From assembly GCA_016787785.1 (NCBI GenBank), contig JAEUTO010000014.1:186001-250000 (forward strand): 64,000 bases of DNA, given 5' to 3'. The notes under the pieces were generated by a model. The model made no database searches. It had not been told where the DNA came from and saw nothing but the letters and a program-made list of their open reading frames with translations. Made by a program: the position numbers and the translations under genes. Of the stretch, positions 16,029 through 24,669 are shown in pieces. The stretch's first letter is position 1, and each line of letters opens with the position of its first letter. This DNA is from Bacteroidia bacterium (GTDB taxonomy: Bacteria > Bacteroidota > Bacteroidia > B-17B0 > Aurantibacillaceae).

Positions 16029-16667
16029 CTAAGCTAAGGCCTTTGCGATCTTCTCTTTCGATTCTTTACTTACAGGGGCATTATTGCGGTTTATCCATTC
16101 GTTAATGGCAACTAAGAATGTGGCTTTATCGTCAATATGAATTAATTTTATTTGAAAGGCCTTTTTATCTTTTTTTACAAAGTAAAAGATCTCATGCCTA
16201 AATTCTATGATCTCGATCTCAGATGCAAAGATCTTTTTTAACCTGCTCTCGGCAAATAATAAATAATTGGCGTAAATACTTATAAAGCAAAGTCCTTTTT
16301 TGTATTTAATAAGTAATACAATAAGCTCGGTTAAGGCAATTATTAAACAAATAACGTATAAATACTTTGCACGGCTACCGGAAGTGTAAAGCATTAACGC
16401 AAAGGTTACAAAAATACTGGCCTTTAAAATGCGCAGGGCAACCAAACTAAATGTAAAGTAAGAAAAACGTTGCACCGGTAAAGCGGCCTTGTAACTTGCA
16501 TTTAAAACTTCGTAGCAGCTTAAAAAAATGTAGGCCAAACCAAAAATGAGTTGGATCTTTAATAACTCAGTCCAGTTAAACCAGCCATAAAAAAAATTAA
16601 ATGCCGATAGTACAACAATGGCAATAAGCAGTAGATTTTTTCCGATGGAGGCAAGAGCTGAATTCAT
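16029..16667 (-). CDS. Hypothetical membrane protein
   Basis: 212 residues. Four hydrophobic helices can be read at about 10-28, 34-52, 78-96 and 100-120, followed by a soluble Lys-rich C-terminal domain of about 85 residues (EIIEFRHEIFYFVKKDKK). I recognise no family. The ATG start is unambiguous. The gene is divergent from the BatA-like gene, and a hairpin terminator lies downstream. Confidence 0.65.
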   Translation of the reverse strand: MNSALASIGKNLLLIAIVVLSAFNFFYGWFNWTELLKIQLIFGLAYIFLSCYEVLNASYKAALPVQRFSYFTFSLVALRILKASIFVTFALMLYTSGSRAKYLYVICLIIALTELIVLLIKYKKGLCFISIYANYLLFAESRLKKIFASEIEIIEFRHEIFYFVKKDKKAFQIKLIHIDDKATFLVAINEWINRNNAPVSKESKEKIAKALA

Positions 16668-16690
16668 TGCGGCAAACTTACGAATTAATT

Positions 16691-16719
16691 AAGTTCAAAG
16701 TTTGGAAAGTTCAAAGTTT
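16691..16719. repeat. Direct repeat in a divergent intergenic region
   Basis: AAGTTCAAAGTTT occurs at 16691-16703 and again at 16707-16719, a 16-bp period. It lies in the 183-bp gap between two divergent genes, so it could be a paired regulator site or a simple degenerate repeat. The rest of the gap shows nothing I can assign. Confidence 0.4.
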
Positions 16720-16850
16720 TTAGAGCTTTGGTCATTAGTCATGTGTCCTGCATCCTTTGTCAATAGAGTAAAACACTCTTTTAAGGTTATTTAAGAAAAA
16801 TCAGGAATTCTACTTTGTAAAACCCCGGCAAATTTGTAACTTTATGCTCT

Positions 16851-18902
16851 ATGATGTTTGTTTATCCCGCATTTTTATGGGCTTTAGCGGCGGTTACAAT
16901 TCCAATTATTATTCATTTATTTAATTTCAGGCGTTACAAAAAGGTTTACTTTACAAATGTCAGATTTTTAAAAGAATTACAACATCAAAGCAAATCCAAA
17001 TCGCGTTTAAGAGAAATACTTGTTCTAATTGCCCGCTGCCTGGCAATTGCCTGTCTTGTTCTGGCCTTTTGCCAGCCTGTACTTTTTGATAAGGATACTG
17101 TTATTACCAACACCGGCGCGAAAGCGGTAAGTATTTACATCGACAACTCCTTTAGTATGGAGAATGTTAATAAACAAGGGCCCTTATTAGAAATTGCCAA
17201 GAACAAAGCGAAAGAGATCATTAAAGCCTTTGGTAATGGCGATAAGTTTCAAATTATTACTAACGATTTTGAAGGCAAACACCAGCGCTTTAACTCTAAA
17301 GAAGATGCTATTAATGTGATTGATGAAGTAAAGATCTCTTCGGCTACCCGATTATACAGCGATGTTTTAAAACGCCAAACAGAATTTTTAGGATCTTCGA
17401 ACCTGGCAGACCAAAAGGTTTATGCCTTAAGCGATGCGCAGGAAACAACCTTTAACTTGAATGAGATACAGAATGATACAACGGTTAAAGTAACTCTGGT
17501 ACCTTTAAAAGCTAACGAAGTAAACAACATTTATATTGATACCTGTTGGTTTGAAACACCTTTGCAGCAAAAAGGATTTATTCAAAAATTACACGCTAAC
17601 ATTGTCAACTACGGCAACACCAACCTCGAGATCGGTTCGGCCAAATTATTTTTAAATAAGCAACAAATTGCCATTAGCTCTTTTTCTGTAGAAGCAAATT
17701 CAAAAAAAGAGATACAATTTACCTTTGAATGCAAGAAAGAAGGCGTTAATTACGGCTCTATAAAAATTGAGGATTTCCCAATTACCTTTGATGACGAATT
17801 GTTCTTTGCTTTTAACTCCAAAGTAAACGTGTCTGTTTGTTTAATAAACGGTAAAGAGCAAACACAGGATAATGCTATTGCTACGCTCTTTAAAACAGAT
17901 AGTTTATTTAAACTAAATTCATTCTCAGAACAAGCTATAGATTTTGGCGCTTTTAAAACCAGCGATGTTGTTATTTTAAACCAACTGGCCGAGCTTAGTA
18001 CCGGCTTAATGGCCGAGGTGACTAAATTCACAAATACCGGTGGGTCGGTAGTTTTTATTCCGGCACAAAATGCTAATATCCCTTCATACAATCAGGCGCT
18101 TACAATGCTGCAAATGCCAAATTTAGTGGCTTTAGACAGTAGTAAATTAAAAGTCGACAAAATTGAGCTGGCTTCTAAATTTTATGCCGGTGTTTTCGAA
18201 AAAATAAGTGATCGTTTGAATTTGCCACTCGTTACTAACCATTACAAGCTTGCCAGAACAAACAGTATGGATTTTGAAACTATTTTAATGCTTCAAAACT
18301 CTGATGCCTTATTTGGGCTAAGCAGGAAGGACAATGCTTTGGTTTACCTGTTCTCGGTACCTTTAAATGAAAAATGTACTAATTTTCCAAAGCACGCATT
18401 ATTCGTGCCAACGTTTTACCAAATATGTTTTAATAGTTTAAAGTCGGTGCCATTATCGTACCAGGCAAGCTCAAACGTTGTTATTAATATTAAGAACGAT
18501 CTGGCCACGGCCGATCAACCACCGCACATAAAACAGGTTGGCGGTTTGTTGGATGTTATTCCGGAATCGAGGGTGTTGAATAATGGTCTGGCACTATATA
18601 CCCAGCGCCAGATAAGTTTGCCGGGCTTTTTTGAAGTACAGCGTAACACTACGTTATTATTGCCTTTAGCCTTTAATTATTCAAGAAAAGAATCAAATTT
18701 AAAGTGCCAAGATGTTGAACAATTAAAGAAGATAATTGATGATAAAGCCTTTAAGAACATACAGTTAATTGAAGACACAAGTGTTGATATAACCGGTCAG
18801 ATCCAGCAGGGGGCAGAGGGTAAAAAACTGTGGAAAATATTTATTATCTTAACCCTGTTGTTTATAGGAATTGAAATAGCTTTACTACGATTTTTAAAAT
18901 AA
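16851..18902 (+). CDS. BatA-domain membrane protein (VWA-like)
   Basis: 683 residues. The N-terminal BatA region (about 1-85) has two TM helices: FVYPAFLWALAAVTIPIIIH and a second in LIARCLAIACLVLAFCQP. A VWA-like Rossmann region follows (VSIYIDNSFSM at about 100, a MIDAS-like DxSxS). A long beta-rich periplasmic part and a C-terminal TM helix (about 660-680) complete it. Related Bacteroidota proteins are found in Bat/aerotolerance-type clusters, but here the gene is not next to other bat genes. The dihydroorotase homologue follows after 6 bp, so the pair is probably one transcript. Confidence 0.82.
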   Translation: MMFVYPAFLWALAAVTIPIIIHLFNFRRYKKVYFTNVRFLKELQHQSKSKSRLREILVLIARCLAIACLVLAFCQPVLFDKDTVITNTGAKAVSIYIDNSFSMENVNKQGPLLEIAKNKAKEIIKAFGNGDKFQIITNDFEGKHQRFNSKEDAINVIDEVKISSATRLYSDVLKRQTEFLGSSNLADQKVYALSDAQETTFNLNEIQNDTTVKVTLVPLKANEVNNIYIDTCWFETPLQQKGFIQKLHANIVNYGNTNLEIGSAKLFLNKQQIAISSFSVEANSKKEIQFTFECKKEGVNYGSIKIEDFPITFDDELFFAFNSKVNVSVCLINGKEQTQDNAIATLFKTDSLFKLNSFSEQAIDFGAFKTSDVVILNQLAELSTGLMAEVTKFTNTGGSVVFIPAQNANIPSYNQALTMLQMPNLVALDSSKLKVDKIELASKFYAGVFEKISDRLNLPLVTNHYKLARTNSMDFETILMLQNSDALFGLSRKDNALVYLFSVPLNEKCTNFPKHALFVPTFYQICFNSLKSVPLSYQASSNVVINIKNDLATADQPPHIKQVGGLLDVIPESRVLNNGLALYTQRQISLPGFFEVQRNTTLLLPLAFNYSRKESNLKCQDVEQLKKIIDDKAFKNIQLIEDTSVDITGQIQQGAEGKKLWKIFIILTLLFIGIEIALLRFLK

Positions 18903-18908
18903 AAGAAG

Positions 18909-20174
18909 ATGAACATATTAATTAAACAAGCACGGATCTTAGCAACCAACTCGCCGTTTTACGATAAAACGGTTGATATTTTAATTGAAGGCGGCGTGAT
19001 TGTTGAAATTAAAAAGAACATTACCCCAAAAGGCACGGTAAAAACTATTGAGGGCAGCGACCTACATGTATCTAACGGTTGGGTGGATATGCAGGCGGTT
19101 TCCTGCGATCCCGGATTTGAACATAAGGAAACGCTTGAAACAGTTATTAAAGGTGCAGCAGCCGGCGGTTTTACGTCTGTTTGCATTCACAGCTACAACA
19201 ACCCGGCACTACATAATAAATCACAGATAGAATACATACTTAATAAAACAGAAAATAAACTGGTAAACGTTTTACCTTTTGGAACCATTACTGTTGACGG
19301 AAAAGGGAAAGACCTGGCCGAAATGCACGACATGAAAAAATCGGGCGCCATTGGTTTTAGCGATTATAAACACGCCATAAAAGATGCAGGCATGGTTATG
19401 CGCGCCTTACAGTATTCAAACAACATTAACTCTTTTATTGTAACACACTGCGATGACGAAAGTATTTCAAACGGTGGACAGATAAACGAAGGAGAAGTAT
19501 CTACAACCCTAGGGTTAAAAGGTATTCCCGTTTTGGCAGAAGAACTTAATCTACAAAGGAACCTTGCTATTTTAGAGTACATTGGTGGCAAATTGCACAT
19601 TCCAACCGTGAGTACAAAAGGCAGTGTAGAGATGATTAAGAAAGCAAAAGCCGCTGGTTTAAATGTTAGCTGTGGCGTTGCTGCAGTAAATTTATACTTA
19701 GACGATACAACTTTAACCGAATTTGATACTAACTACAAAGTAAATCCGCCACTGCGTTCTAAAAAAGATGTGCAGGCTTTAAGGAATGGCGTTACAGGTG
19801 GCGTGATAGATGTAATTGTAAGCGACCATTTCCCTCAGGATATAGAAAGTAAAGACCTGGAATTTGACCTTGCCGATTTTGGAATGATCAACCTTCAAAC
19901 GGCCTTTTCATGCGCTATGGAAGCGCTAAAAGATAAGAGTATCGATTCTATTGTTAGAGCAATGTCTGACAATGCATATAAGATCTTAGAAATAAAAACA
20001 CCTATAATTGCAGAAGGTAACGATGCGAACCTAACGGTTTTCTCGCTTACTGAAAGTACTACTTTAACTGAAAAAACAAATTTTTCAAAGTCAAAGAACT
20101 CGCCCTTCTTTGGAAAATCGCTGGCGGGTAGGGTTGTAGGCATAGTTAATGGTAGCAAGTCTTTCTTTAACTAA
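18909..20174 (+). CDS. Dihydroorotase-like protein, predicted catalytically inactive
   Basis: Amidohydrolase-superfamily protein with the full length of type I dihydroorotase (421 residues) and clear family landmarks: DPGFEHKETLETVIKGAAAGGFT, VTHCDDES, NPPLRSKKDV and SDHFPQ. The key metal-binding HxH after the first strand is replaced: the segment reads GWVDMQAVSCDPG, so residues 62 and 64 are Gln and Val. The later His of the usual HxxHxST segment is Pro (HIPTVST). It therefore resembles the non-catalytic PyrC-like subunits known to support aspartate transcarbamoylase in some bacteria. A catalytic pyrC is expected elsewhere in the genome. A structural or regulatory role is inference. Confidence 0.85.
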   Translation: MNILIKQARILATNSPFYDKTVDILIEGGVIVEIKKNITPKGTVKTIEGSDLHVSNGWVDMQAVSCDPGFEHKETLETVIKGAAAGGFTSVCIHSYNNPALHNKSQIEYILNKTENKLVNVLPFGTITVDGKGKDLAEMHDMKKSGAIGFSDYKHAIKDAGMVMRALQYSNNINSFIVTHCDDESISNGGQINEGEVSTTLGLKGIPVLAEELNLQRNLAILEYIGGKLHIPTVSTKGSVEMIKKAKAAGLNVSCGVAAVNLYLDDTTLTEFDTNYKVNPPLRSKKDVQALRNGVTGGVIDVIVSDHFPQDIESKDLEFDLADFGMINLQTAFSCAMEALKDKSIDSIVRAMSDNAYKILEIKTPIIAEGNDANLTVFSLTESTTLTEKTNFSKSKNSPFFGKSLAGRVVGIVNGSKSFFN

Positions 20175-20201
20175 TAGTATTTCTTTTTTGGAAATTAAAC
20201 A

Positions 20202-21800
20202 ATGAAAAAGCATTTATTCATAATAGCATTTTTATTTTATTGTTTAAATTTTGTTTCCCAAAATAAAACAAAAGATTCTATCTTGCTGGTATTAAAAGGA
20301 AAAATGCATGATACAACGCGTTGCAATCTTTTAAATGATCTTATCGAACTAGAAGAGAATGATTCTATCTGGCAAATTTATTCTGGCTTAGTAATACAAA
20401 TAGCTGAAAAGAACCTTCCATCCAATGATTTGACCCCGCAGGAAAGAAACAATTTTTCGATCCACCTGGCAGCAAATTTAAACAGTTTGGGTAGCTATGC
20501 TAATCAAACAGGCGATATCGATGGCGCGCTTGTAAAATTTAATAAAGCTTTAAAAATATACGAAACACACGCTAACAAAAAGGGGCTTGCCAGCACGTAT
20601 AACAATATTGGTTCGGCCTACCACTATCAAGGCGATATGAACCGTGCAATTACTTATTTTACTAAAAGTTTAAAAATAAGCGAAGAACTAGGCAATAAAG
20701 AAGGCGAAGCGCATTCGTTGCATAACATAGGTGTTATGTATGAAGGACAAGGTAACCTGCCAAAAGCATTAGAGCATTTTCATAAAAGTTATAAAATTTG
20801 GGAACAAACAGATAAAAAAACCGGACTCGCCTCTGATCTTAATAGTATTGCCAACGTTTACCTTACTCAGCGAGAGTACCCAAAAGCTTTGAGTTATTTT
20901 CTTAAAAGTTTAAAACTATACACCCAAAAAAATAATAAAAACGGAATGGGTACTGTACTATTAAACATAGGAAGTGTTTATAAATACAAAGGGAAATTTG
21001 CAAATGCCCGATATTACTATTTAAAAGGGTTAAAGATATTTGAAGCTTCAAACAACACAATGGGTGTGGGTAGAGCATTTAACTATATTGGCGCAACTTA
21101 TAAAAATAAAGATGAGTTACCCATTTCGTTGCAGTATTATGAAAAAGCATTAAAAATATTTACCGATGCCGGCTCAAAAGTTGGTATAGCAACCGTTCGC
21201 GCAAACATTGGCAAAGTAAATTTTGAACAAAAAAATTATGCTAGCGCGCGGCAATATGGTATAGAAGCATACCGACTCGACAAAGAAATTGGTAATTTGG
21301 AATTACTATCGCAGTCATCAAAACTTCTTTACGATGTTTACAAAGCAGAAAATAACATGGCGAATGCCTTAGAAATGCATGAGAAGTATATCTTTTACAG
21401 AGACAGTCTTTTAAACATGCGTGATAGGAACGAAAGTATAAAAGCGGAATATCAATTTGAATACGAAAAGAAAATCACTGCCGATAGCGTAAAAACAGTT
21501 GAGGAAAAGAAAGTTATAGCCGCACAATTTAAACAAGAAAAAACCCAACGTTATGCTTTGTATGGTGGCTTAACAATGATCGCCTTGTTTGCGCTATTCA
21601 TGGTTAACCGTTTCAGGATCATCCGCAATCAAAAACAATTGATAGAATTAAAAGAGAAAGAAACTCAAAAACAAAAGAATTTAGTGGAAGAAAAGCAAAA
21701 AGAGATCCTGGCCAGTATTCGCTATGCCAAAAGGATCCAGGAGTCGCTATTACCATCCGAAAAATATATTGACCGGAATTTTAAGGAATTAAAGAAGTAG
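20202..21800 (+). CDS. TPR protein with TM helix and coiled coil, ending before a SpoIIE domain
   Basis: 532 residues: signal peptide (1-20), seven to eight TPR units (about 80-390; TYNNIGSAYHYQGDMNRA, SLHNIGVMYEGQGNLPKA and others), one TM helix (about 448-466, YALYGGLTMIALFALFMVN), then a coiled coil (KQLIELKEKETQKQK). The C-terminus EILASIRYAKRIQESLLPSE is the linker that in many Bacteroidota proteins leads into a SpoIIE/PP2C phosphatase. Here the protein stops about 16 residues later with no phosphatase, and the next gene is on the other strand. It looks like a sensor half acting through a partner, or a shortened form. Confidence 0.8.
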   Translation: MKKHLFIIAFLFYCLNFVSQNKTKDSILLVLKGKMHDTTRCNLLNDLIELEENDSIWQIYSGLVIQIAEKNLPSNDLTPQERNNFSIHLAANLNSLGSYANQTGDIDGALVKFNKALKIYETHANKKGLASTYNNIGSAYHYQGDMNRAITYFTKSLKISEELGNKEGEAHSLHNIGVMYEGQGNLPKALEHFHKSYKIWEQTDKKTGLASDLNSIANVYLTQREYPKALSYFLKSLKLYTQKNNKNGMGTVLLNIGSVYKYKGKFANARYYYLKGLKIFEASNNTMGVGRAFNYIGATYKNKDELPISLQYYEKALKIFTDAGSKVGIATVRANIGKVNFEQKNYASARQYGIEAYRLDKEIGNLELLSQSSKLLYDVYKAENNMANALEMHEKYIFYRDSLLNMRDRNESIKAEYQFEYEKKITADSVKTVEEKKVIAAQFKQEKTQRYALYGGLTMIALFALFMVNRFRIIRNQKQLIELKEKETQKQKNLVEEKQKEILASIRYAKRIQESLLPSEKYIDRNFKELKK

Positions 21801-21802
21801 AA

Positions 21803-22207
21803 TTATTTTTTTAAGATCTCTAATTTATAATGCACGTTCATATCAAATTCATTTTCGGTATGATTATTTTTAATGAATTGATACAGGTTTAAACATTTTA
21901 TTTTAAGGGCATTGTATTTTTCTTCGTCATTATTTTGTGCATGCAAACTCAATTTTTCAAACAACAGGTCGGCCAGTATCTTCAGCTGATCAAGGGTTAG
22001 GGCAGGGTTATTAAAAACTTCTTTTTCAAAGTCTTCAGCACGTAAACGTTCAACCTTATCTATTTCAAGAGAAGTAAACTTTAAAGCAGCGTTATGCATT
22101 TCTTTTTCAAATTCCTCCCAATTCAATTGTTTTTTGAAGCCCAATATAACAGCCATAACCTTTCCAAATTCTTCAAGCTGCCTTAGTATGTAATCTTTTC
22201 TAAGCAT
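21803..22207 (-). CDS. Hypothetical small helical protein
   Basis: 134 residues, predicted almost fully alpha-helical and rich in Glu/Lys/Leu, with no signal peptide. It begins MLRKDYILRQLEEFGKVMA, a start seen in small uncharacterised DUF6483-like proteins; I hold that match weakly. It overlaps the end of coaE by 8 bp on the same strand, so it is translated from the same message. Its 3' end meets the TPR gene with a 2-bp gap. Confidence 0.7.
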   Translation of the reverse strand: MLRKDYILRQLEEFGKVMAVILGFKKQLNWEEFEKEMHNAALKFTSLEIDKVERLRAEDFEKEVFNNPALTLDQLKILADLLFEKLSLHAQNNDEEKYNALKIKCLNLYQFIKNNHTENEFDMNVHYKLEILKK

Positions 22208-22778
22208 TTTTATATTTCTCGTACACCGATAATGCTTGTGTAATTAAAAATTCTTCTTCGTTATTGTATATCACAACATCAGATCTGGTAATTTTTTCTT
22301 CCTGTGGTAATTGTGCTTTCATTTTACGCATAACTTCTTCTTCAGTTAGGCTATCGCGCTCCATTACGCGTTTAATACGTAAGTCATCATTTGCAGCAAC
22401 TAAAACTATTTTATCTACTTGTGCTTCTAATTTCGCTTCAAATAATAAAGCTGTTTCTTTAATAATTAATTTTCCTTTATTCTGCTCTTTAAACAATTTA
22501 AATCTTTCAATAACTGCCGGATGAATAATGGCATTTAGTTGATGCAATAAATTAGTATCAGAAAATATCTTAGAGCTAATGTACTTTTTGTCAATTTCTT
22601 CAACAGACACGTAAGCCTCTTTTCCCAAAAGTTTTATTACCTGCGTTTTAATGGTATTATCAAAATAGATCTCACGGGCAACGTCATCGCTATAAAAAAC
22701 GGCACAGCCCATTAACTCAAACAGCGCCGCTACTGTACTTTTTCCACTGCCTATGCCACCGGTTAAACCTATTACCAT
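22200..22778 (-). CDS. coaE: Dephospho-CoA kinase CoaE
   Basis: Catalyses the last step of CoA synthesis, ATP-dependent phosphorylation of the 3'-OH of dephospho-CoA. P-loop GLTGGIGSGKSTV at residues 4-16, FYSDDVAREI (Asp of the substrate site), IHPAV, and the lid region RVMERDSLTEEEV. The 192-residue length is normal. It is the fourth gene of a minus-strand run: DUF1573, yajC, ybbR-like, coaE, 134-aa protein. Confidence 0.95.
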   Translation of the reverse strand: MVIGLTGGIGSGKSTVAALFELMGCAVFYSDDVAREIYFDNTIKTQVIKLLGKEAYVSVEEIDKKYISSKIFSDTNLLHQLNAIIHPAVIERFKLFKEQNKGKLIIKETALLFEAKLEAQVDKIVLVAANDDLRIKRVMERDSLTEEEVMRKMKAQLPQEEKITRSDVVIYNNEEEFLITQALSVYEKYKNA

Positions 22779-22779
22779 T

Positions 22780-23736
22780 TTATTTAATAATTAAAATTTC
22801 TACTTCTTTTGGTTCGATCCCTAAAATATTAACGCCCGGCGGTAAAGCGCTTAAAAAAACATTACACTTATTGTTAGAATTTATTTTCCCCGGGTCTATA
22901 CTAACTTTAAGTAAAGAGGTATCTGCTATGCTAAAGGCATTTTGTATACTGGTAAATTTCACATTAGCCTTAGCGGGAAAAATATTTATTTGTTTGTAGT
23001 TTTCATTGCTAATTGCAGAAATTGGTAATGTAATAGTATGTTCAATTAATTTATCTACTTCAATATAAATTTCAACCTCGCCGTCTGATGTACTAATAGA
23101 TGCGTTGGGCTTTATAATTACAAGATCGCCCGTATAGCTTTTGTTTAAGCTAACCAAATTTAATGGTTGCGAATAAACAGTGTCTATTTTATTAATATCC
23201 GCCGTATCGCCCCATATTGTTATGTAAGCCGGGGTTATAACAGGTTGCCTGGAACCATAACCCTGCAAACACTTTAAATACAACGGTACTTTTACAGGAA
23301 CTTTTTTCTGATGTCCGTTCTTCTCAGAAAAATAAAGTGTATCCGGACTAATATGTTTTATTTGTGTCTCAAATTTAAAACTGCTTTTAAAGTTAATAGT
23401 GCCGCTGCTCAAAATATAATTTTGTTGTTTGTTAACCGATTTTAAGTCGTTAAAATCAATTTCAACAGGTTTAAACGGTTTACTTGCCAGCACCAAAAAT
23501 AATTTTAAGCCAGATGCTTTAATATCTATTGAAAGTTGGTTTGGTATTTGCGTTAAAGGCTTTTTGTTTTGTGGTAAGTTTTTAAATATTACCGGCACGG
23601 TTACCGTGTAAGTATAAACAGTATTTAAAGCCTGCAATATCCAAAGTAAGGTTGCTATACCAACGCAAATAAAAAAAGCCGTGGCTTTGCCAGGCTTTAA
23701 TTTTTTATTTGAATATGCAGTGTTTGAATTATTCAA
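22780..23736 (-). CDS. YbbR-domain protein
   Basis: 318 residues. One N-terminal TM helix (about residues 20-38) anchors a periplasmic or extracytoplasmic part made of YbbR-like beta-domains (for example ISPDTLYFSE and KVPVKVPLYLKC). In Firmicutes a YbbR protein activates diadenylate cyclase; in Bacteroidota the role is not settled. The start as drawn is TTG, since no earlier ATG is available. The gap to coaE is 1 bp and to yajC 10 bp, so it is certainly in the same operon. Confidence 0.82.
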   Translation of the reverse strand: MNNSNTAYSNKKLKPGKATAFFICVGIATLLWILQALNTVYTYTVTVPVIFKNLPQNKKPLTQIPNQLSIDIKASGLKLFLVLASKPFKPVEIDFNDLKSVNKQQNYILSSGTINFKSSFKFETQIKHISPDTLYFSEKNGHQKKVPVKVPLYLKCLQGYGSRQPVITPAYITIWGDTADINKIDTVYSQPLNLVSLNKSYTGDLVIIKPNASISTSDGEVEIYIEVDKLIEHTITLPISAISNENYKQINIFPAKANVKFTSIQNAFSIADTSLLKVSIDPGKINSNNKCNVFLSALPPGVNILGIEPKEVEILIIK

Positions 23737-23746
23737 ACGTACTAAA

Positions 23747-24067
23747 TTATGGCTGGTTTAAAGTTGCAGTAGCATCTTGCGAAACAGCATTTTTCGAAAT
23801 TCTCATTTTACTGCCGTCTTCAACTTCCATTATAATTGTTCCGTCTTCTTTTATGTCGGCAATTTTTCCATAAATGCCACCAATGGTTAATATTTTATCT
23901 CCTTTTTTTAAAGCCTCAATATATTTTTTTTGATCTTTTGCTTTTTTCATTTGAGGGCGGATCATAAAGAAGTAGAAAACAACAATTATTGCTACTAATG
24001 GTAAAAATTGCATTATGGGATTTTGACCCGGAGTAGGTGCGCCCATTAAAATTACTAATTGGTTCAT
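23747..24067 (-). CDS. yajC: Preprotein translocase subunit YajC
   Basis: Accessory subunit of the SecDF-YajC complex. One TM helix (about 20-38, FLPLVAIIVVFYFFMIRPQM) followed by the typical small cytosolic domain KKGDKILTIGGIYGKIADI. The 106-residue length is typical. In Bacteroidota it commonly sits between a DUF1573 gene and ybbR/coaE, exactly as here. Confidence 0.95.
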   Translation of the reverse strand: MNQLVILMGAPTPGQNPIMQFLPLVAIIVVFYFFMIRPQMKKAKDQKKYIEALKKGDKILTIGGIYGKIADIKEDGTIIMEVEDGSKMRISKNAVSQDATATLNQP

Positions 24068-24129
24068 GTTTTGTTTTTTGTTTTATGATGAAAGCGATCT
24101 TAGATCGGCCTCACCGGTTTATTTTTAAT

Positions 24130-24582
24130 TTACTTTGCAGTTTCTGCTACTATTATTTCTGTTTTTATTCTTAAGATCCGTGTTGCCGGCTCGCAGTTGG
24201 TTATAATGGTTATTGTTTTATCCTGTATACCACTTTTGCCTTCGCTGCTAAAAACAACATTAATTTTATTCTCTTCACCGGCTCTAATAGGTTCTTTTGG
24301 CCAATGAGGCACTGTGCAACCACAACTTCCACTAGCGCCGCTTATAATTAAATTCTTTGAGCCCGTATTTTTAAAAGTAAAGGCGTGACTAACTATTTCG
24401 CCTTGTGTAATTTTTCCAAAATCAAATTCTTCTTCTTCAAATTTAATTTCAGGCAGGTCCGAATTGCTTTTGCCGTCAGCACTAGAAGTATTATTTACAA
24501 TGTCCGAATTAATTGTGCCATCGTCTTTAGAGTTACAGGCACAAAGTGAAATTATAAAAGCAGCTATCAGTATTCTTTTCAT
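24130..24582 (-). CDS. DUF1573 lipoprotein
   Basis: Start placed at the ATG at 24580-24582, because the protein then opens with a lipoprotein signal (KRILIAAFIISLCACNS; modified Cys near residue 17). A longer frame adds eight unlikely residues. The DUF1573 domain (about 45-145) is an Ig/MSP-like beta sandwich with FDFGKITQGEIVSHAFTFKN and the Cys pair SGSCGCTVPHWP. It is common in Bacteroidota envelopes, of unknown function, and usually lies before yajC. Only 62 bp separate it from yajC, so it is the likely first gene of the operon. Confidence 0.85.
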   Translation of the reverse strand: MKRILIAAFIISLCACNSKDDGTINSDIVNNTSSADGKSNSDLPEIKFEEEEFDFGKITQGEIVSHAFTFKNTGSKNLIISGASGSCGCTVPHWPKEPIRAGEENKINVVFSSEGKSGIQDKTITIITNCEPATRILRIKTEIIVAETAK

Positions 24583-24622
24583 AACAGGAGGCAAATATAA
24601 GCACATTAAAGAGGTTTTAAAA

Positions 24623-24655
24623 CAAAAAAAATCCCAATTGCTTGGGATTTTTTTT
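24623..24655 (-). terminator. Intrinsic terminator after the DUF6089 gene
   Basis: ATCCCAA-TTGC-TTGGGAT (24631-24648) is flanked by A-run and T-run on both sides, so it works in either direction. It lies 14 bp past the stop of the minus-strand barrel gene and separates it from the DUF1573 operon. Confidence 0.85.
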
Positions 24656-24669
24656 AAATAGTGTTTGGC

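Noticed and set aside
22813-22830. GGTTCGATCCC resembling a tRNA T-loop
   Set aside because: It lies inside the ybbR-like coding sequence and no acceptor or anticodon stems surround it.
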